From Chamaelirium japonicum (taxonomy: Eukaryota > Streptophyta > Magnoliopsida > Liliales > Melanthiaceae), in NCBI GenBank assembly GCA_947650365.1, contig OX393555.1:79241995-79305994 (forward strand): 64,000 bases of DNA. The letters run 5' to 3'. The position numbers and the translations under genes were made by a program. Shown piece after piece: positions 10,201 to 24,900 of the stretch; within the stretch, counting starts at the first letter, position 1; each line of letters opens with the position of its first letter. The notes below the pieces were generated by a model. It searched no databases. It was not told where the DNA came from and was given only the letters and a program-made list of their open reading frames with translations.

Positions 10201-13200
10201 ATTAGAATGGATCGTACGAATGAATTAGAATAGATTGTGCGAATGAATTAGAATGGATCGTACGAATGAATTAGAATGGATACATTCGTGCGAATGAATT
10301 AGAATGGATCGTATGAATGAATTAGAATGGATCGTATGAATGAATTCGACTGGATCGTACGAATGAATTAGAATGGATACATTCGTTCGAATGAATTAGA
10401 ATGGATCATACGAAGGAATTAGGGTGGATCGTACGAATGAATTAGAATGGAAACATTCGTGCGAAAGAATTAAAATGAATTGTATGAATGAATTAGAATG
10501 GATCATATGAATGAATTAGAATGGATCGTGCGAATGAATTAGAATGGATCGTACAAATGAATTAGAACGGATCGTATGAATGAATTAGAATAGATCGTGC
10601 GATTGAATTAGAATGGATCGTACGAATGAATTAGAAAGGATACATTCGTGCGAATGAATTAGAATGGATCGTACGAATGAGTAAGATTGGATTGTACGAA
10701 TGAAAAAGAATGGTTCGTACGAATGAATTAGAATGGATCGTGCAAATGAATTAGAATGGATCGTGCAAATGAATTAGAATGGATCGTGCAAATGAATTAG
10801 AATGGATCGTACGAAAGAATTAGAATAGATTGTGCGAATGAATTAGAATGGATCGTACGAATGAATTAGAATGGATACATTCGTGCGAGTGAATTAGAAT
10901 GGATCGTATGAATGAATTAGATTGGATCGTATGAATGAATTAGAATGGATCGTACGTATGAATTATAATGGATAAATTCATGGGAATGAATTAGAATGGA
11001 TCGTACGAAGAAATTAGAATGGATCGTACGAAAGAATTAGAATGGATTGTACGAAGGAATTAGAATGGATCGTACGAATGAATTAGAATGAATACATTCG
11101 TGCAAGAGAATTAGAATTGATTGTATGAATGAATTAGAATGGATCGTACAAATGAATTAGAATGGATCGTGCGAATGAATTAGAATGGATTATACGAATG
11201 AATTAGAATCGATTGTGCGAATAAATTTGAATGGATCTTACGAATGAATTAGAATGGATACATTCGTGCGAATGAATTAGAATGGATCGTATGAATGAAT
11301 TAGAATAGATCGTATGAATGAATTTGAATGGATCGTACGAATGAATTAGAATGCATACATTCGTGCGAATGAATTAGAATGGATCTTACGAAGGAATTAG
11401 GGTGGATCGTACGAATGAATTAGAATGGATAAATTCGTGCGAATGAATTAGAATGGATTGTATGAATGAAATAGAATGGATCGTATGAATGAATTAGAAT
11501 GGATCGTGCGAATGAATTAGAATGGATCGTACGAATGAATTAGAATGGATCGCATGAATGAATTAGAATGGATCGTGCGAATGAATTAGAATGGATCGTA
11601 CGAATGAATTAGAATGGATACATTCGTGCGAATGAATTAGAATGGATCGTACGAATGAGTAAGAATGGATCGTACGAATGAAATAGAATGGATCGTACGA
11701 ATGAATTAGAATGGATCGTGCTAATGAACTAGAATGGATCGTACGAATATATTAGAATAGATTGTGCGAATGAATTAGAATGGATCGTACGAATGAATTA
11801 GAATGGATAGTATGAATAAATTAGAATGGATCGTGCGAATGAATTAGAATGGATCGTACGAATGAATTAGAATAGATACATTCGTGCGAATGAATTAGAA
11901 TGGATCGTACGAATGAGTAAGAATGGATCGTACGATTGAAATAGAATGGATCGTACGAATGAATTAGAATAGATCGTGCTAATGAATTAGAATGGATCGT
12001 ACGAATGAATTAGAATAGATTGTGCGAATGAATTAGAATGGATCGTATGAATGAATTAAAATGGATATATTCGTGTGAATGAATTAGAATGGATCGTATG
12101 ATTGAATTAGAATGGATCGTATGAATGAATTAGAATGGATCGTGCGAATGAATTAGAATGGATCGTACGAATGAATTAGAATGGATCGTATGAATGAATT
12201 AGAATGGATCGTGCGAATGAATTAGAATAGATTGTGCGAATGAATTAGAATGGATCGTACGAATAAATTAGAATGGATACATTCCTGCGAATGAATTAGA
12301 ATAGATCTTATTAATGAATTAGATTGGATCTTATGAATGAATTAGAATGGATCGTACGTTTGAATTAGAATGGATACATTCATGGGAATGAATTAGAATG
12401 GATCGTACGATGGAATTATAATGGATCATACGAAGGAATTAGAATGGATCGTACGAATGAATTAGAATGGATACATTTGTGCAAAAGAATTAGAATGGAT
12501 TGTATGAATGAATTAGATTGGATCGTGCAAATGAATTAGAATGGATCGTGCGAATGAAGTTGAATGGATCGTACGAATGAATTAGAATAGATTGTGCGAA
12601 TGAATTAGAATGGATCGTACGAATGAATTAGAATGGATACATTCGTGCCAATGAATTAGAATGGATCGTATGAATGAATTAGAATGGATCGTATGAATGA
12701 ATTCGAATGGATCGTACGAATGAATTAGAATGGATACATTCGTTCGAATGAATTAGAATGGAAACATTCATGCGAAAGAATTAGAATAAATTGTATGAAT
12801 GAATTTGAATGGATCATATGAATGAATTAGAATGGATCGTTCGAATGAATTAGAATGGATCGTACAAATGAATTAGAACGGATCGTATGAATGAATTAGA
12901 ATAGATCGTGCAAATGAATTAGAATGGATCATACGAATGAATTAGAATAGATACATTCGTGCGAATGAATTAGAATGGATCTTACGAATGAGTAAGAATG
13001 GATCGTACGAATGAAATAGAATCGATCGTACGAATGATTTAGAATGGATCGTGCTAACGAATTAGAATGGATCGTACGAATGAATTAGAATAGATTGTGC
13101 GAATGAATTAGAATGGATCGTACGAACGAATTAGAATGGACCGTATGAATGAATTAGAATGGATCTTGCGAATGAATTAGAATGGATCGTATGAATGAAT

Positions 13201-16200
13201 TAGAATGGATACATTCGTGCGAATGAATTAGAATGGATCGTATGAATGAGTAAGAATGGATCGTACGAATGAAATAGAATGGATCGTACGAATGAATTAG
13301 AATGGATCGTGCTAATGAATTAGAATGGATCGCACGAATGAATTAGCAAAGATAGTGCGAATGAATTAAAATGGATCGTACGAATAAATTAGAATGGATA
13401 CATTCGTGCGAATGAATTAGAATGGATCGTATGAATGAATTAGATTGGATCGTATGAATAAATTAGAATGGATCGTACGTATGAATTAGAATGGATAAAT
13501 TCATGGGAATGAATTGGAATGGATCGTATGAAGGAATTTGAATGGATCATACGAATGAAATAGAATGGATCGTACGAAGGAATTAGAATGGATCGTACGA
13601 AGGAATTAGAATGGATCGTACGAAGGAATTAGTATGGATACATTCGTGCAAAAGAATTAGAATGAATTGTATGAATAAATAAGAATGGATCGTGCAAATG
13701 AATTAGAATGGATTGTGCGAAGGAATTAGAATGGATCGTACGAATGAATTAGAATAGATTATGCGAATGAATTAGAATGGATCATACGAATGAATTAGAA
13801 TGGATACATTCGTGCGAATGAATTAGAATGGATCGTATGAATGAATTAGAATAGATCGTATGAATGAATTCGAATGGATCATACGAATGAATTAGAATGG
13901 ATACATTCATGTGAATGAATTAGAATGGATCATACGTAGGAATTAGGGATGATCGTACGAATGAATTAGAATGGATACTTTCGCGCGAAAGAATTGGAAC
14001 GGATTGTTTGAATGAATTAGAATGGATCGTATGAATGAATTAGAATGGATCGTACGAATGAATTAGAATAGATCGTACAAATGAATTAGAATTGATCGTA
14101 CGAATGAATTAGAATGTATCGTGCGAATGAATTAGAATGGATCGTACGAATGAATTAGAATGGATACATTCGTGCGAATGAATTAGAATGGATCGTACGA
14201 ATGAGTAAGAATGGATCGTACGAATGAAATAGAATGGATCGTACGAACGAATTTGAATGGATCGTGCTAATGAATTAGAATGGATCGTACGAATGAATTA
14301 GAATAGATTGTGCGAATGAATTAGAATGGATCTTACGAATAAATTAAAATGGATCGTATGAATGAATTAGAATGGATCGTGCAAATTAAATGGAATGGAT
14401 CGTACGAATGAATTAGAATGGATACATTCGTGCGAATGAATTAGAATGGATCGTACGAATGAGTAAGAATGGATCGTACGAATGAAATAGAATGGATCGT
14501 ACTTATGAATAAGAATGGATCGTGCTAATGAATTAGAATGGATCGTATGAATGAATTAGAATAGATTGTGTGAATGCATTAGAATGGATCATACGAATAA
14601 ATTAGAATGGATACATTCTTGCAAATGAATTAGAATGGATCGTATGAATGAATTAGAATGGATCGTATGAATGAATTAGAATGGATCGTGCGAATGAATT
14701 AGAATGGATCGTACGAATGATTTAGAATGGATCGTATGAATGAATTAGAATGGATCGTGCGAATGAATTGGAATGGAAGGTACGAATGAATTAGAATGGA
14801 TACATTCGTGCGAATGAATTAGAATGGATCGTATGAATGAAATAGAATGGATCGTACGAATGAAATAGAATGGATCGTACGAATGAATTAGAATGGATCG
14901 TGCTAATGAATTAGAATGGATCGTACGATTGAATTAGAATAGATTATGCGAATGAATTTGAATGGATCGTACGAATGAATTAGAATGCATACATTCGTGC
15001 GAATGAATTAGAATAGATCGTATGAATAAATTAGAATGGATCGTACGAATGAATTAGAATGGATACATTCGTGCGAAAGAATTAGAATGGATTGTATGAA
15101 TGAATTAGAATGGATCGTATGAATGAATTAGAATGGATCGTGCGAATGAGTTAGAATGGATCGTACGAATGAATTAGAATGGATCGTATAAATGAATTAG
15201 AATCGATCGTGTGAATGAATTAGAATGGATCGTACGAATGAATTAGAATGGATACATTCGTGCGAATGAATTAGAATGGATCGTACGAATGAGTAAGAAT
15301 GGATCGTACCAATGAAATAGAATGGATCGTACGAATGAATTAGAATGGATCGTGCTAATGAATTAGAATGGATCGTACGAATGAATTAGAATAGATTGTG
15401 CGAATGAATTAGAATGGATTGTACAAATGAATTAGAATGGATACATTCGTGCGAATGAATTAGAATGGATCGTACGAATGAATTAGAATGGATCGTATGA
15501 ATGAATTAGAATGGATCGTACGAATGAATTAGAATGGATAGTATGAATGAATTAGAATGGATCATGCGAATGAATTAGAATGGATCGTACGAATGAATTA
15601 GAATGGATATATTCGTACGAATAAAGTAGAATGGATCGTACGAATGAGTAAGAATGGATCGTACGAATGAAATAGAATGGATTGTACGAATGAATTAGAA
15701 TGGATCGTGCAAATGAATTAGAATGGATCGTACGAATGAATTAGAATAGATTGTGCGAATGAATTAGAATGGATCGTACGAATGAATTAGAATGGATCGT
15801 ATGAATGAATTAGAATGGATCGTGCGAAAGAATTAGAATGGATCGTAAGAATGAATTAGAATGGATACATTCGTGCGAATGAATTAGAATGGATCGTACG
15901 AATGAGTAAGAATGGATCGTACGAATGAAATAGAATGGATCGTATGAATGAATTAGAATGGATCGTGCTAATAAATTAGAATAGATCGTACGAATGAATT
16001 AGAATAGATTGTGCGAATGAATTAGAATGGATCGTATGAATGAATTAGAATGGATACATTCGTGCGAATGAATTAGAATGGATCGTATGAATGAATTAGA
16101 TTGGATCGTATGAATGAATTAGAATGGATCGTACGTATGAATTAGAATGGATCGTACGAACGAATTAGAATGGATCATACGAATGAAATAAAATATATCG

Positions 16201-17700
16201 TACGAAGGAATTAGAATGGATCGTACGAAGGAATTAGAATGGATCGTATGAAGGAATTAGAATGGATACATTCGTGCAAAAGAATTAGAATGGATTGTAT
16301 AAATGAATTAGAATGGATCGTGCAAATGAATTAGAATGGATCGTGCGAATGAATTAGAATGGATCGTTCAAATGAATTAGAATAGATTGTGCGAATGAAT
16401 TAGAATGGATCGTACGAATGAATTAGAATTGATACATTCTTGCGAATGAATTAGAATGGATCGTATGAATGAATTAGAGTGGATCATCTGAATTAATTCG
16501 AATGGATCGTACGAATGAATTAGAATGGATACATTCGTTCGAATGAATTAGAATGGATCATACGAAGGAATTAGGGTGGATCGTACGAATGAATTAGAAT
16601 GGATTCATTCGTGCGAAAGAATTAGAAAGGATTGTATGAATGAATTAGAATAGATCGTATGAATGAATTAGAATGGATCGTGCGAATGAATTAGAATGGA
16701 TCGTACGAATGAATTAGAATGGACCGTACGAATGAATTAGAATGGATCGTGCGAATGAATTAGAATGGATCGTACGAATGAATTAGAATGGATACATTCG
16801 TGCGAATAAACTAGAATGAATCGTACGAATGAGTAAGAATGGATCATACGAATGAAATAGACTGGATCGTACGAATGAATTAGAATGGATCGTACTAATG
16901 AATTAGAATGGATTGTACGAATTAATTAGAATAGATCGTACGAATAAATTAGAATAGATTGTGCGAATGATTTAGAATGGATCGTACGAATGAATTAGAA
17001 TGGATCGTATGAATGAATTAGAATGGATCGTGCAAATGAATTAGAATGGATCGTATGAATGAATTAGAATGGATACATTCGTGCGAATGAATTAGAATGG
17101 ATCGTTCGAATGAGTAAGAATGAATCGTACGAATGAAATAGAATGGATCGTACGAATGAATTAGAATAGATTGGTCGAATGTATTAGAATAAATCGTACA
17201 AATGAATTAGAATGGATACATTCGTGCGAATGAATTAGAATGGATCGTATGAATGAATTAGAATGGACCGTATGAATGAATTAGAATGGATCGTGTGAAT
17301 GAATTAGAATGGATCGTACGAATGAATTAGAATGGATCATATGAATGAATTAGAATGGCTCGTGAGAATGAATTAGAATGGAACGTAAGAATGAATTAGA
17401 ATGGATACATTCATGCGAATGAATTAGAATGGATCGTACGAATGAGTAAAAATGGATCGTACGAATGAAATAGAATGGATCGTACGAATGAATTAGAATG
17501 GATCGTGCTAATAAATTAGAATGGATCGTACGAATGAATTAGAATAGATTGTGCGAATGAATTAGAATGGATCGCACGAATGAATTAGAATGGATCGTAT
17601 GAATGAATTAGAATGGATTGTGCAAATGAATTAGAATGGATCGTATGAATGAATTAGAATGGATACATTCGTGCGAATGAATTAGAATGGATCGTGCGAA
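7241..17700 (+). repeat. large satellite duplication 1, copy A
   Basis: Pairs with copy B at about 21946-32300. Rare marker variants occur in the same order in both: CGTGCTAATTT before CTAGAATGG (7441 and 22146), AGCAAAGATAGTG (9141 and 23806; again 13345 and 28236), GAATGCATACATTCG (14987 and 29878 at the G of GCATAC) and TTGGTCGAATG (17171 and 31771). Offsets run 14,705, 14,665, 14,891, 14,891 and 14,600 bp, so small insertions and deletions separate the copies. The left edge is cut by the retrotransposon, so the true start is unknown. Confidence 0.8.
12990..13247 (+). repeat. representative 258-bp higher-order repeat unit
   Basis: Measured from one GAGTAAG monomer to the next: exactly 258 bp, equal to ten 23-bp monomers plus one 28-bp monomer. 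The same 258-bp spacing is found at 8786/9044, 14203/14461, 15646/15904, 17444/17702, 27881/28139, 35111/35369 and 50647/50905. Within it the order GAGTAAG monomer, GAAATAG monomer, CGTGCTAAT monomer, canonical monomer, GAATAGATTGTGCG monomer is kept. Confidence 0.85.
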
Positions 17701-20700
17701 TGAGTAAGAATGGATCGTACGAATGAAATAGAATGGGTCGTACGAATGAATTAGAATGGATCGTGATAATGAATTAGAATGGATCGTACGAATGAATTAG
17801 AATAGATTGTGCGAATGAATTAGAATGGATCGTACGAATGAATTAGAATGGATACATTCGTGCGAATGAATTAGAATGGATCGTATGAATAAATTAGAAT
17901 GGATCGTACGAATGAATTAGAATGGATACATTCATGGGAATGAATTAGAATGGATCATACGAAGGAATTAGAATGGATCGTATGAATGAATTAGAACGGA
18001 TACATTCGTGCAAAAGAATTAGAATGAATTGTATAAATGAATTAGAATGGATCGTACAAATTAATTAGAATGGATCGTGCAAATGAAATAGAATGGATCG
18101 TACGAATGAATTAGAATAGATTGTGCGAATGAATTAGAATGGATCATACGAATGAATTAGAATGGATACATTCGTGCGAATGAATTAGAATGGATCGTAT
18201 GAATGAATTAGAATGGATCGTATGATTGAATTCGAATGGATCGTATGAATGAATTAGAATAGATACATTCGTGCGAATGAATTAGAATGGATCATAAGAA
18301 GGAATTAGGGTGGATCGTACGAATGAATTAGAATGGATACATTCGTGCGAAAGAATTAGAATGGATTGTATGAATGAATTAGAATGGTTCGTATGGATGA
18401 ATTAGAATGGATCGTGCGAATGAATTAGAATGGATCGTACGAATGAATTAAAATGGATCGTATGAATGAATTAGAATGGATTGTGCGAATGAATTAGAAT
18501 GGATCGTACGAATGAATTAGAATGGATAAATTCGTGCGAATGAATTAGAATAGATCGTACGAATAAGTAAGAATGGATCGTATGAATAAAATAGAATGGG
18601 TCGTACGAATGAATTAGAATGGATCGTGCAAATAAATTAGAATGGATCGTACGAATGAATTAGAATAGATTGTGCGAATGAATTAGAATAGATCGTACGA
18701 ATGAATTAGAATGGATACATTCATGCGAATGAATTAGAATGGATCGTATGAATGAATTAGATTGGATCGTATGAATGAATTAGAATGGATCGTACGTATG
18801 AATTAGAATGGATACATTCATGGGAATGAATTAGAATGGATCGTACGAAGGAATTAGAATGGATCATATGAATAAAATAGAATGGATCGTACGAAAGAAT
18901 TAGAATGGATCATATGAAGGAATTAGAATGGATCGTACAAAGGAATTAGAATGGATCGTACGAATGAATTAGAATAGATACATTCGTGCAAAAGAATTAG
19001 AATGGATTGTATGAATGAATTAGAATGTATCGTGCAAATGAATTAGAATGGATCGTGAAAATGCATTAGAATGGATCGTACGAATGAATTAGAATAGATT
19101 GTGCAAATGAATTAGAATGGATCGTACGAATGAATTAGAATGGATCGTACGAATGAATTAGATTGGATCGTATGAATGAATTAGAATGGATCGTACGTAT
19201 GAATTAGAATGGATACATTCATGGGAATGAATAAGAATGGATCGTACGAAGAAATTAGAATGGATCGTACGAAAGAAATAGAATGGATTGTGCGAAGGAA
19301 TTAGAATGGATCGTACGAATGAATTAGAATGGATACATTCGTGCAAAAGAATTAGAATGGATTGTATGAATGAATTAGAATGGATCGTACAAATGAATTA
19401 GAATGGATCGTGCGAGTGAATTAGAATGGATCATACGAATGAATTAGAATCGATTGTGGGAATAAATTAGAATGGATCGTACGAATGAGTTAGAATGGAT
19501 ACATTCGTGCGAATGAATTAGAATGGATCGTATGAATGAATTAGAATAGATCGTATGAATGAATTCGAATGGATGTACGAATGAATTAGAATGGATACAT
19601 TCGTGCGAATGAATTAGAATGGATCATACGAAGGAATTAGGGTGGATCGTACGAATGAATTCGAATGGATACATTCATGCGAAAGAATTAGAATGGATTG
19701 TATGAATGAATTAGAATGGATCGTATGAATGAATTAGAATGGATCGTGCGAATGAATTAGAATGGATCGTACGAATGAATTGGAATGGATCGTATGAATG
19801 AATTAGAATGGATCGTGCAAATGAATTAGAATGGATCGTACGAATGAATTAGAATGGATACATTCGTGCGAATGAATTAGAATGGATCGTACGAATGAGT
19901 AAGAATGGATCGTACGAATGAAATAGAATGAATCGTACGAATGAATTAGAATGGATCGTGCTAATGAACTAGAATGGATCGTACGAATAAATTAGAATAG
20001 ATTGTGCGAATGAATTAGAATGGATCGTACGAATGAATTAGAATAGATACATTCGTGCGAATGAATTAGAATGGATCGTACGAATGAGTAAGAATGGATC
20101 GTACGATTGAAATAGAATGGATCGTACGAATGAATTAGAATGGATCGTGCTAATGAATTAGAATGGATCGTACAAATGAATTAGAATAGATTGTGCGAAT
20201 GAATTAGAATGGATCGTAGGAATGAATTAGAATGGATACATTCGTGTGAATGAATTAGAATGGATCGTATGAATAAATTAGAATGGATCGTATGAATGAA
20301 TTAGAATGGATCGTGCGAATGAATTAGAATGGATCGTACGAATGAATTAGAATGGATTGTATGAATGTATTAGAATGCATCGTGCGAATGAATTAGAATA
20401 GATTGTGCGAATGAATTAGAATGGATCGTACGAATAAATTAGAATGGATACATTTGTGCGAATGAATTAGAATGGATCTTATGAATGAATTAGATTGGAT
20501 CGTATGAATGAATTAGAATGGATCGTACGTATGAATTAGAATGGATACATTCATGGGAATGAATTAGAATATATCGTACGAAGGAATTAGAATTGATAAT
20601 ACGAATGAAATAGAATGGATCGTACGAAGGAATTAGAATGGATCGTACGATGGAATTATAATGGATCAAACGAAGGAATTAGAATGGATCGTACGAATGA

Positions 20701-21945
20701 ATTAGAATGGATACATTTGTGCAAAAGTATTAGAATGAATTGTATGAATGAATTAGAATGGATCGTGCAAATGAATTTGAATGGATCGTGCAAATGAATT
20801 AGAATGGATCATACGAATGAATTAGAATAGATTGTGCGAATGAATTAGAATGGATCGTACGAATGAATTAGAATGGATACATTCGTGCGAATGAATTAGA
20901 ATGGATCGTATGAATGAATTAGAATGGATCGTATGAATTAATTCGAATGGATCGTACGAATGAATTAGAATGGATACATTCGTTCGAATGAATTAGAATG
21001 GATCATACGAAGGATTTAGGGTGGATCATACGAATGAATTAGAATGGAAACATTCATGCGAAAGAATTAGAATGAATTGTATGAATGAAATAGACTGGAT
21101 CATATGAATGAATTAGAATGGATCGTGCGAATGAATTAGAATGGATCGTACAAATGAATTAGAACGGATCGTATGAATGAATTAGAATAGATCGTGCGAA
21201 TGAATTAGAATGGATCGTATGAATGAATTAGAAAGGATACATTCGTGCGAATGAAGTTGAATGGATCGTACGAATGAGTAAGAATGGATCGTACGAATGA
21301 AATAGAATGGTTCGTACGAATGAATTAGAATGGATCGTGCTAATGAATTAGAATGGATCGTGCAAATGAATTAGAATGGATTGTGCGAATGAATTAGAAT
21401 GGATCGTACGAATGAATTAGAATCGATACATTCGTGCGAATGAATAAGAATTTATCGTATGAATGAATTAGATTGGATCGTATGAATGAATTAGAATGGA
21501 TTGCATGAATGAATTAGAATGGGTCATACGAATGAAATAGAATTAGAATGGATTGCATGAATGAATTAGAATGGGTCGTACAAATGAATTAGAATGGATC
21601 GTGCGAATGAATTAGAATGGATCATACGAATGAAATAGAATCGATTGTGCGAATAAACTAGAATGGATCGTACGAAAGAATTAGAATGGATACATTCGTG
21701 CGAATGAATTAGAATGGATCGTATGAATGAATTAGAATAGATCGTATGAATGAATTTGAATGGATCGTACGAATGAATTAGAATGGATACATTTGTGCAA
21801 ATGAATTAGAATGGATCATACGAAGGAATTAGGGTGGATCGTACGAATGAATTAGAATGGATAAATTCGTGCGAAAGAATTAGAATGGATTGTATGAATG
21901 AATTAGAATGGATCGTATGAATGAATTAGAATGGATCGTGCGAAT

Positions 21946-24900
21946 GAATTAGAATGGATCGTACGAATGAATTAGAATGGATCGTATGAATGAATTAGAA
22001 TGGATCGTGCGAATGAATTAGAATGGATCGTATGAATGAATTAGAATGGATACATTCGTGCGAATGAATTAGAATGGATCGTACGAATGAGTAAGAATGG
22101 ATCGTACGAATGAAATAGAATGGATCGTATGAATGAATTAGAATGGATCGTGCTAATTTTTCTAGAATGGATCGTACGAATAAATTAGAATAGATTGTGC
22201 GAATGAATTAGAATGGATCGTACGAATGAATTAGAATGGATCGTATGAATAAATTAGAATGGATCGTGCGAATGAATTAGAATGGATCGTATGAATAAAT
22301 TAGAATAGATACATTCGTGCAAATGAATTAGAATGGATCGTACGAATGAATTAGAATGGATCGTGCTAATAAATTAGAATGGACCGTACTAATGAATTAG
22401 AATAGATTATGCTAATGAATTAGAATAGATCGTACGAATGAATTAGAATGGATACATTCGTGTAAATGAATTAGAATGGATCGTATGAATGAATTAGAAT
22501 GGATCGTATGAATGAATTAGAATGGATCGTGCGAATGAATTAGAATGGATCGTACGAATGAATTAGAATGGATTGTATGAATGAATTAGAATGGATCGTG
22601 CGAATAAATTAGAATAGATTGTGCGAATGAATTAGAATGGATCGTACGAATAAATTAGAATGGATACATTCCTGCGAATGAATTAGAATAGATCTTATGA
22701 ATGAATTAGATTGGATCGTATGAATGAATTAGAATGGATCGTACGTATGAATTAGAATGGATACATTCATGGGAATGAATTAGAATGGATCGTACGAAGG
22801 AATTAGAATGGATCATACGAATGAAATAGAATGGATCATACGAAGGAATTAGAATGGATCGTACGAATGAATTAGAATGGATACATTTGTGCAAAAGAAT
22901 TAGAATGGATTGTATGAATGAATTAGATTGGATCGTGCAAATGAATTAGAACGGATCGTGCGAATGAATTAGAATGGATCGTACGAATGAATTAGAATAG
23001 ATTGTGCGAATGAATTAGAATGGATCGTATGAATGAATTAGAATGGATCGTATGAATGAATTAGAATGGATCGTATGAATGAATTCGAATAGATCGTACG
23101 AATGAATTAGAATGGATACATTCGTTCGAGTGAATTAGAATGGATCATACGAAGGAATTAGGGTGGATCGAACGTATGAATTAGAATGGAAACATTCGTG
23201 CGAAAGAATTAGAATAATTTGTATGAATGAATTAGAATGGATCATATGAATGAATTAGAATGGATCGTGCGAATGAATTAGAATGGATCGTACAAATGAA
23301 TTAGAACGGATCGTATGAATGAATTAGAATAGATCGTGCAAATGAATTAGAATGGATCATACGAATGAATTAGAATACATACATTCGTGCGAATGAATTA
23401 GAATGGATCATACGAATGAGTAAGAATGGATCGTACGAATGAAATAGAATGGATCGTACGAATCAATTAGAATGGATCGTGCTAACGAATTAGAATGGAT
23501 CGTACGAATGAATTAGAATAGATTGCGCGAATGAATTAGAATGGATCGTACGAATGAATTAGAATGGATCGTACGAATGAATTAGAATGGATCATATGAA
23601 TGAATTAGAATGGATCGTGCGAATGAATTAGAATGGATCGTATGAATGAATTAGAATGGATACATTCGTGCGAATGAATTAGAATGGATCGTATGAATGA
23701 GTAAGAATGGATCGTACGAATGAAATAGAATGGATCGTACGAATGAATTAGAATGGATCGTGCTAATGAATTAGAATGGATCGTACGAATGAATTAGCAA
23801 AGATAGTGCGAATGAATTAGAATGGATCGTACGAATGAATTAGAATGGATACATTCGTGCGAATGAATTAGAATGGATCATATGAATGAATTAGATTGGA
23901 TCATATGAATGAATTAGAATGGATCGTACGAATGAATTAGAATGGATACATTCGTTCGAATGAATTAGAATGAATCGAACAAATGAATTAGAATGGATAC
24001 ATTCGTGCGAATGAATTAGAATGGATCGTACGATTGAGTAAGAATGGATCGTACGAATAAAATAGAATGGATCGTACGAATGAATTAGAATGGATCGTGC
24101 TAATGAACTAGAATGGATCGTACGAATAAATTAGAATAGATTGTGCGAATGAATTAGAATGGATCGTACGAATGAATTAGAATGGATCGTATGAATAAAT
24201 TAGAATGGATCGTGTGAATGAATTAGAATGGATCGTACGAATGAATTAGAATAGATACATTCGTGCGAATGAATTAGAATGGATCGTACGAATGAGGAAG
24301 AATGGATCGTACGATTGAAATAGAATGGATCGTACGAATGAATTAGAATGGATCGTGCTAATGAATTAGAATGGATCGTATGAATGAATTCGAATAGATT
24401 GTGCGAATGAATTAGAATGGATCGTACGAATGAATTAGAATGGATACATTCGTGTGAATGAATTAGAATGGATCGTATGAATGAATTAGAATGGATCATA
24501 TGAATGAATTAGAATGGATCGTGCGAATGAATTAGAATGGATCGTACGAATGAATTAGAATGGATCGTACGAATGAATTAGAATGGATCGTGCGAATGAA
24601 TTAGATTGTGCGAATGAATTAGAATGGATCGTACGAATAAATTAGAATGGATACATTTGTGCGAATGAATTAGAATGGATCTTATGAATGAATTAGATTG
24701 GATCGTAGGAATGAATTAGAATAGATCATACGTATGAATTAGAATGGATACATTCATGGGAATGAATTAGAATGGATCGTACGAAGGAATTAGAATGGAT
24801 CATACGGATGAAATAGAATGGATCGTACGAAGGAATTAGAATGGATCGTACGATGGAATTATAATGGATCATATGAAGGAATTAGAATGGATCGTACGAA

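Noticed and set aside
20615-20797. Forward frame of 60 residues (ELEWIV repeats)
   Set aside because: Satellite read on the forward strand, no independent evidence of coding.
19158-24499. Minus-strand open frames of 62-99 residues at 19158, 22706 and 24200
   Set aside because: They are satellite monomers read in an open phase; the same peptide repeats every 23 residues and no start context or domain is present.
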